Origin: Bog-473 sp963840435 | GTDB taxonomy: Bacteria > Actinomycetota > Acidimicrobiia > Acidimicrobiales > RAAP-2 | Length of the DNA stretch: 64,000 bases | Assembly: GCA_963840435.1 (NCBI GenBank) | Contig: CAWIYY010000005.1 | Span: forward strand, 220,093 to 284,092 | Direction: 5' to 3' | In this document: positions 58,866-64,000 of the stretch, in pieces | Layout: the number at the start of each line of letters is the position of its first letter | How positions within the stretch are numbered: position 1 is the first letter of the stretch | The notes under the pieces: model-generated | Databases searched by the model: none | What the model saw: only the letters and a program-made list of their open reading frames with translations | Told to the model about the DNA's origin: nothing | Made by a program: the position numbers and the translations under genes

Positions 58866-59149
58866 TTGGCCGCCCTCGCCGCTGCGAACTCGTCCCAGGC
58901 GCCGGAGGTCTTCAGCAGGCGCTCGACCCGCTCGGTGGGCTGGGCACCGTTGACCAGCCACTTCACGGCCTTGGCGTTGTCGATGTGGATCACGGCGTCG
59001 GGCTCGGCCGTCGACGAGCCGCGAGGGGCGTAGGTGCCCACGATCTCGAGGAAGCGCCCGTCACGGGGCGACCGGCTGTCGGCGGCCACCAGGCGGTAGG
59101 TGGGCTGCTTCTTCTTTCCCATCCGCACGAGGCGGAGCTTCACTGCCAC
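58862..59149 (-). CDS. rpsP: 30S ribosomal protein S16
   Basis: 95 residues. VKLRLVRMGKKKQPTYRLV is the S16 start and GRFLEIVGTYAPRG and ERVERLLKTSGAW follow. GTG 59149 has GAGAGGAACC as Shine-Dalgarno. First gene of the rpsP-khpA-rimM-trmD-rplS run; a 5' leader with tandem repeats lies upstream. Confidence 0.97.
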   Translation of the reverse strand: MAVKLRLVRMGKKKQPTYRLVAADSRSPRDGRFLEIVGTYAPRGSSTAEPDAVIHIDNAKAVKWLVNGAQPTERVERLLKTSGAWDEFAAARAAK

Positions 59150-59190
59150 GGATTGGTTCCTCTCAACTGGGTCTCATCGCACTGGTTCAT
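59140..59190 (-). CDS. possible 16-residue upstream ORF overlapping the rpsP start
   Basis: Minus-strand ATG at 59190 reads 16 codons and stops (TGA) across the third codon of rpsP in another frame. It begins inside the tandem repeats. It is weak evidence of a leader peptide; it may be chance. Confidence 0.2.
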   Translation of the reverse strand: MNQCDETQLRGTNPWQ

Positions 59191-59221
59191 TGCATTGGGT
59201 CATTGCACTGGGTCATTGCAT
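59168..59221 (-). repeat. 13-nt tandem repeats in the rpsP leader
   Basis: Three units of TGGGTCATTGCAT type (59183-59195, 59196-59208, 59209-59221; one to two differences) with a diverged 15-nt copy at 59168-59182, all on the plus strand. The last unit is about 34 nt from the rpsP start. On the mRNA strand each unit carries an ATG. Confidence 0.8.
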
Positions 59222-59310
59222 TGGCGATGCAGGAGCACCGCCGGGACACGAACCGGGCGCGACCTGGGCGCGCCGGGGGACCATTGTTGCAGATAGCGGG
59301 CGTGGCGGGA

Positions 59311-60864
<1,554 letters not shown>

Positions 60865-60891
60865 GTCCGACCAGATTAGCGGGGACGCCCG

Positions 60892-60897
60892 TACGCT
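60892..60897 (+). promoter_or_regulatory. leaderless -10 (TACGCT) of the DUF6687-like gene
   Basis: TACGCT plus 8 nt before ATG 60906, in the 41-nt gap divergent from ffh. Confidence 0.6.
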
Positions 60898-60905
60898 CTC
60901 CGTGC

Positions 60906-61943
60906 ATGAGCTTCACGGCGCTGCGCTTCGTCCCGTACGGGTCGCTCGGGGCGGCGCTGCCGAGCGTGGTGGTGGACGGGTCGCCGGCCGAGGGGACGGT
61001 GCTGTGCCTGTCCCACTGGCCCGGGATCGAGTGCCCGGCCGAGTTCTGGGCGGACCTCTCGGCCGAGATGGCCTTCCTCTTCGTGGACGCAGGCGAGGGC
61101 GGGGGCGTGGGCGGGACGGCCTCGGTGGTGTCGAACAACCACTTCGACCAGGACGGGCTGGTCGGGGTGTTCGCGCTCAGCTCCCCTGACGAGGCCCAGG
61201 CGCGCCGGGCCTTGCTGATCGAGGTGGCCCGGGCCGGGGACTTCGCCGTGAGCAGCTCCCGCCGGGCCGCCCGGGTCTCCATGGCCATCGCCGCCTACGC
61301 CGACCCCGATCGCAGCCCGCTGGCCGGCCTGCCCGACTCGTCGGACTACGAGGGGCAGACCGCCGCCCTCTACGCCGAGCTGCTCGGGCTGCTGCCCGAG
61401 CTCTGCGACCACCCGGAGCGTTTCGAGTCCCTCTGGGCCGAGGAGGATGCCACCCTGGACGCCTCCGAGGCGGCGCTGGCTTCGGGCTCGGTGACGATGG
61501 CCGAGGTGCCCGATCTCGACCTGGCCGTGCTCACGGTGCCAGACGACGCGCCCGCCGCCGGCGGCCATCGCTTCGGCGGCATGTGGCTGCCGGGACTGCA
61601 CCCGATGGCCGTGCACGCGGCGACCGAGCGCGGCGCCCTGCTCACCGTGCGGGGCCGGCACTACCAGTTCGGCTACCGCTACGAGAGCTGGGTCCAGTTC
61701 CGCTCGCGCCGGGTCCGGCCACGGGTCGATCTCGCCCCGCTGGCGGCGGCCCTGACCGCCGCGGAGTCCGATGCGGGCGGGTCGGTCACCTGGACGGCGG
61801 ACCGGGTGTCGGGCCTCACGCCGGCGCTCGGGCCGGCCGGTGGAGCGGAGAGCGCGCTCGAACCCGCAGCGGTGCGCGCGCTGGTCGAAACGCACCTGCG
61901 CAGCGCGCCCGTCGCCTGGGATCCGTTCCGCATCACCCGCTGA
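60906..61943 (+). CDS. conserved hypothetical protein (DUF6687-like)
   Basis: A 345-residue soluble protein. VVVDGSPAEGTVLCLSHWPG near residue 22 and ASVVSNNHFDQDGLVGVFAL near residue 75 recall the conserved blocks of a DUF family seen in Streptomyces and relatives (from memory DUF6687). The HFDxDG block looks like a metal site, as in DHH-type proteins, but this is speculative. Function unknown. Divergent from ffh; 35 nt before the FKBP gene. Confidence 0.75.
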   Translation: MSFTALRFVPYGSLGAALPSVVVDGSPAEGTVLCLSHWPGIECPAEFWADLSAEMAFLFVDAGEGGGVGGTASVVSNNHFDQDGLVGVFALSSPDEAQARRALLIEVARAGDFAVSSSRRAARVSMAIAAYADPDRSPLAGLPDSSDYEGQTAALYAELLGLLPELCDHPERFESLWAEEDATLDASEAALASGSVTMAEVPDLDLAVLTVPDDAPAAGGHRFGGMWLPGLHPMAVHAATERGALLTVRGRHYQFGYRYESWVQFRSRRVRPRVDLAPLAAALTAAESDAGGSVTWTADRVSGLTPALGPAGGAESALEPAAVRALVETHLRSAPVAWDPFRITR

Positions 61944-61964
61944 TGAGGCCGCCGGGCCAGCGGC

Positions 61965-61970
61965 TACGGT
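61965..61970 (+). promoter_or_regulatory. leaderless -10 (TACGGT) of the FKBP gene
   Basis: TACGGT plus 8 nt before ATG 61979. Confidence 0.55.
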
Positions 61971-61978
61971 CTCGGCCC

Positions 61979-62581
61979 ATGCCCCTGCCCCTCCCCCTCC
62001 CTTCCGCCCGTTCTGGCCGGGTGTTGGCGGCTCTCGGCGTCGCCGGCGCCCTCGGCCTGGCCGCATGTAGCTCTTCGCCCTCGAGCTCCTCGGGAGCCGG
62101 CACCACCTCCACCACTCGGGTTCCCCCGCACACCACGGCGCCGGCCGGTGGCGCGCTGGTCGCCATCGGACCGATCCCCGCCGCCGACCAGTCGCCCGCC
62201 GGCACCTGGGGCACGCCGCCGACGGTGACCGTGCCGACCGGTACTCCCCCGACCGCCCTCGAGAGCGCCGATCTGATCACCGGCACCGGGCCGTCAGTCG
62301 AATCCGGCGACACCGTCACCGTGGAGTACGTCCTGGCCACCTATTCGAGCGGCAAGGTCGTGCAGTCCTCGTGGACCAGCCAGCCCTTCACGTTCACGGT
62401 GGGACTGGGCGACGTCATCCCGGGCTGGGACAAGGGCGTGCTCGGTATGAAGGAGGGCGGGCGCCGCGAGCTGATCATCCCGCCGCAGTACGGCTACGGC
62501 GCGGAGTCGCCGGGGCCGGGCATCGCGGCGAACGACACGCTGGTCTTCGTCATCGACATGCAGAAGATCCAGTCGCAATAG
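61979..62581 (+). CDS. FKBP-type peptidyl-prolyl isomerase lipoprotein
   Basis: A 200-residue lipoprotein. The signal peptide ends in a lipobox (LAAC, Cys near residue 30). A Ser/Thr/Pro-rich linker follows to residue 90, then an FKBP domain (GDTVTVEYVLATYSSGKVV; VIPGWDKGVLGMKEGGRRELIIPPQYGYG). It would catalyse proline isomerisation on the outer face of the membrane. ATG 61979 is favoured by the -10 box. Confidence 0.92.
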   Translation: MPLPLPLPSARSGRVLAALGVAGALGLAACSSSPSSSSGAGTTSTTRVPPHTTAPAGGALVAIGPIPAADQSPAGTWGTPPTVTVPTGTPPTALESADLITGTGPSVESGDTVTVEYVLATYSSGKVVQSSWTSQPFTFTVGLGDVIPGWDKGVLGMKEGGRRELIIPPQYGYGAESPGPGIAANDTLVFVIDMQKIQSQ

Positions 62582-62601
62582 GGCGGCGAGGGGTCGGGTT
62601 C

Positions 62602-63372
62602 GTGGAAGTGGACGAGCACATCGAGGCGCTGCGGCTCGAGGGCGAGCGGCTGGCCGAGGCGGCGGGGGCAGCCGGCCCCGACGCACCCGTCCCCACGTGT
62701 CCCGAGTGGGTCGTGCGCGATCTGGTGCACCACACCGGAGGGGTGCACCGCTGGGCCACTGGGGTGGTGGCCACGCCCCGGACCGAGGTCGGGAACGTGG
62801 GGCTCGACGCGGTGGTCGGCACGTGGCCTCCCGACGTCGAGCTGGTCGGGTGGTTCCGGGCGGGTCACACCGACCTGACGGATGCGCTCACGGCGGCCCC
62901 GGCCGATCTCGACTGCTGGACCTTCCTGCGCGCCCCCTCGCCCTTGGCGCACTGGGCCCGCCGGCAGGCCCACGAGACGGCCATCCATCGGGTCGACACC
63001 GAACTGGCCGCCGGTCTGGCTCTCAGCCCGGTCGACGCGCTGTTCGCCGCCGACGGCATCGACGAGCTGTTGGGTGGTTTCGCGCCCCGGCGCAGCACCC
63101 GGCTGCGGGCCGAGGCGCCGACCACGCTGCGGGTGAAGAGCGCCGATACGGCCGATGCCTGGCTGCTGCGGATCGACGGCGACGGGGTCTCGACGACGCG
63201 TGAGGGTGCGGACCGGGATGCGTCGTCAGCCGGGCCGGCGGCCTGCACCGTGTCGGGAAAGGCGGCGGACCTCTACCTGGCCTTGTGGAACCGGGGGCGC
63301 CGCGAGGAGCTCACCGTCGAGGGCGACGACGCCGTCTTCGGGCTCTTCCTCGACTCGGTCCACGTGCGCTGA
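62602..63372 (+). CDS. maleylpyruvate isomerase family protein (mycothiol-dependent type)
   Basis: A 256-residue protein with an N-terminal DinB-like helical domain (VPTCPEWVVRDLVHHTGGVHRWA near residues 30-55; metal His; RRQAHETAIHRVDTELAAG near 125) and a C-terminal MDMPI_C half (ACTVSGKAADLYLALWNR). It belongs to the group of mycothiol-dependent isomerases and related enzymes. Start GTG 62602 has a GAGGGG stretch upstream. Substrate unknown. Confidence 0.87.
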   Translation: MEVDEHIEALRLEGERLAEAAGAAGPDAPVPTCPEWVVRDLVHHTGGVHRWATGVVATPRTEVGNVGLDAVVGTWPPDVELVGWFRAGHTDLTDALTAAPADLDCWTFLRAPSPLAHWARRQAHETAIHRVDTELAAGLALSPVDALFAADGIDELLGGFAPRRSTRLRAEAPTTLRVKSADTADAWLLRIDGDGVSTTREGADRDASSAGPAACTVSGKAADLYLALWNRGRREELTVEGDDAVFGLFLDSVHVR

Positions 63373-63383
63373 GTCTGACCCGC

Positions 63384-63614
63384 TCAGGCGGAGGCCACCT
63401 CGACGCCGCCCTCCTCGACCCGTTTGCGCCCGACGAGCCAGTAGGCCACCGAGCCGGTCGTGTTCAGCGTGGACCACGTCTTCCACAATCGTTTGGGACC
63501 GCGCACCGCGTTGTCGGGCCGTGACCGCAGGTCCATCCGGGTGAGCGTAAGGAGGATCACGTGGACCACGAGCACCACGGCCATCACCCGCACTTGCTTC
63601 TGATTCAGGTCCAT
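63384..63614 (-). CDS. small membrane protein, hypothetical
   Basis: A 76-residue protein with one N-terminal helix (MAVVLVVHVILLTLT near residues 11-25), a basic patch, and a WSTLNTTGSVAYWLVGRK segment that may be a second, shorter hydrophobic stretch. No family is recognised. It lies 14 nt downstream of ftsY on the same strand, so it could be its last operon gene. Confidence 0.65.
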   Translation of the reverse strand: MDLNQKQVRVMAVVLVVHVILLTLTRMDLRSRPDNAVRGPKRLWKTWSTLNTTGSVAYWLVGRKRVEEGGVEVASA

Positions 63615-63628
63615 GCGCAGTCCCCTCC

Positions 63629-64000
63629 TCAGTCGGTCGACAGCAGCGCGTCGACGAACTCGTCGGGATCGAAGTCGACCAGGTCGTCCGGCCCCTCGCC
63701 CAACCCGACCAGTTTGACGGGCAGACCGAGGTCGCGCTGCACGGCGATCACGATGCCGCCCTTGGCCGTCCCGTCGAGCTTGGTGAGGACGATGCCCGTC
63801 ACCTCGACCGCCTCGGTGAACTGCCGGGCCTGAGCCAGGGCGTTCTGGCCGGTGGTGGCGTCGAGCACCAGGAGGACCTCGGTGACGTTGCCCGGGTCCC
63901 GGTCGGCCACCCGGCGGATCTTCTTGAGCTCCTCGACCAGGTTCACCTTGGTGTGGAGCCGGCCGGCCGTGTCGGCCAACACCAGGTCGTTGCCCCGGGC
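63629..64000 (-). CDS. ftsY: signal recognition particle receptor FtsY, partial
   Basis: Only the C-terminal 123 residues are inside the window; the frame is open across the right edge. DTAGRLHTKVNLVEELKK and LTKLDGTAKGG are the G3 and G4 GTPase motifs, and KLVGLGEGPDDLVDFDPDEFVDALL is the typical FtsY end. It docks SRP-ribosome complexes at the membrane. The start and NG-domain beginning lie beyond position 64000. Confidence 0.96.
   Translation of the reverse strand, partial: ARGNDLVLADTAGRLHTKVNLVEELKKIRRVADRDPGNVTEVLLVLDATTGQNALAQARQFTEAVEVTGIVLTKLDGTAKGGIVIAVQRDLGLPVKLVGLGEGPDDLVDFDPDEFVDALLSTD

Noticed and set aside
59168..59221. Short CRISPR-like array
   Set aside because: Units are adjacent 13-mers without spacers and no cas gene is present; simple tandem repeats.

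Overview
The window is a gene-dense, high-GC chromosomal segment of an actinomycete. An uncultured Acidimicrobiia-type bacterium fits best. Markers are mycothiol chemistry (Mca and mycothiol-dependent-type enzymes), F420/luciferase-like oxidoreductases, DUF2469 and DUF2510 proteins, the rpsP-khpA-rimM-trmD-rplS locus, a secreted peptidase with GYW-DGG repeats, and very frequent leaderless starts (a TANNNT box 5-8 nt before ATG or GTG). The taxonomic call is inference. I see no insertion sequences, phage genes, tRNA or rRNA genes, or CRISPR arrays.

Layout, left half. 0.3-4.5 kb: ABM-like protein, DUF1214 protein and sulfotransferase, a small protein with serine at every third residue, nucleoside hydrolase. 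4.6-8.5 kb: PadR-controlled FtsX-type ABC exporter with a clear operator. 8.6-10.1 kb: SRPBCC protein and an ArsR-SRPBCC fusion, with twin operators upstream. 10.2-17.5 kb: DUF2510 membrane protein, peroxiredoxin, orphan solute-binding protein, ABC-F ATPase divergent from a DHA2-type MFS exporter, GNAT. 17.6-20.1 kb: ClpS, alcohol dehydrogenase, membrane protein. 20.1-27.4 kb: a compact AtuA/biotin-carboxylase/carboxyltransferase/enoyl-CoA hydratase operon divergent from an acyl-CoA dehydrogenase, resembling acyclic-terpene or branched acyl-CoA catabolism. 27.5-35.4 kb: thioesterase, GNAT, RecB-like nuclease, PAP2 phosphatase, DsbA-like protein, LLM oxidoreductase, purK-purE, a YdjC-type deacetylase. 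35.4-41.9 kb: Mca divergent from a PspA-HtpX-PspAB envelope-stress module, then phosphatase, DHFR-like protein, PhhB, fumarase.

Layout, right half. 42-48 kb: enoyl-CoA hydratase and the leftward comM-dprA-(LLM remnant)-OafA run. 48.1-50.8 kb: small accessory genes (acetyltransferase, DinB-like, kinase-like, zinc ribbon). 50.9-55.9 kb: S53 peptidase with a propeller-like tail, SPFH/NfeD pair, PaaG-like hydratase. 55.9-60.9 kb: yraN, DUF2469, rplS, trmD, rimM, khpA, rpsP, ffh. 60.9-64 kb: DUF6687-like protein, FKBP lipoprotein, maleylpyruvate-isomerase-like enzyme, small membrane protein, and ftsY running off the end.

Most notable: the strict period-3 serine protein; an identical 18-nt element touching the start codons of comM and yraN, which sit 8 kb apart; rimM, whose conserved N-terminus has no ATG, GTG or TTG in frame and so appears to start at CTG; the acidic extension on KhpA; and paired regulator/operator sets for the PadR and ArsR genes.
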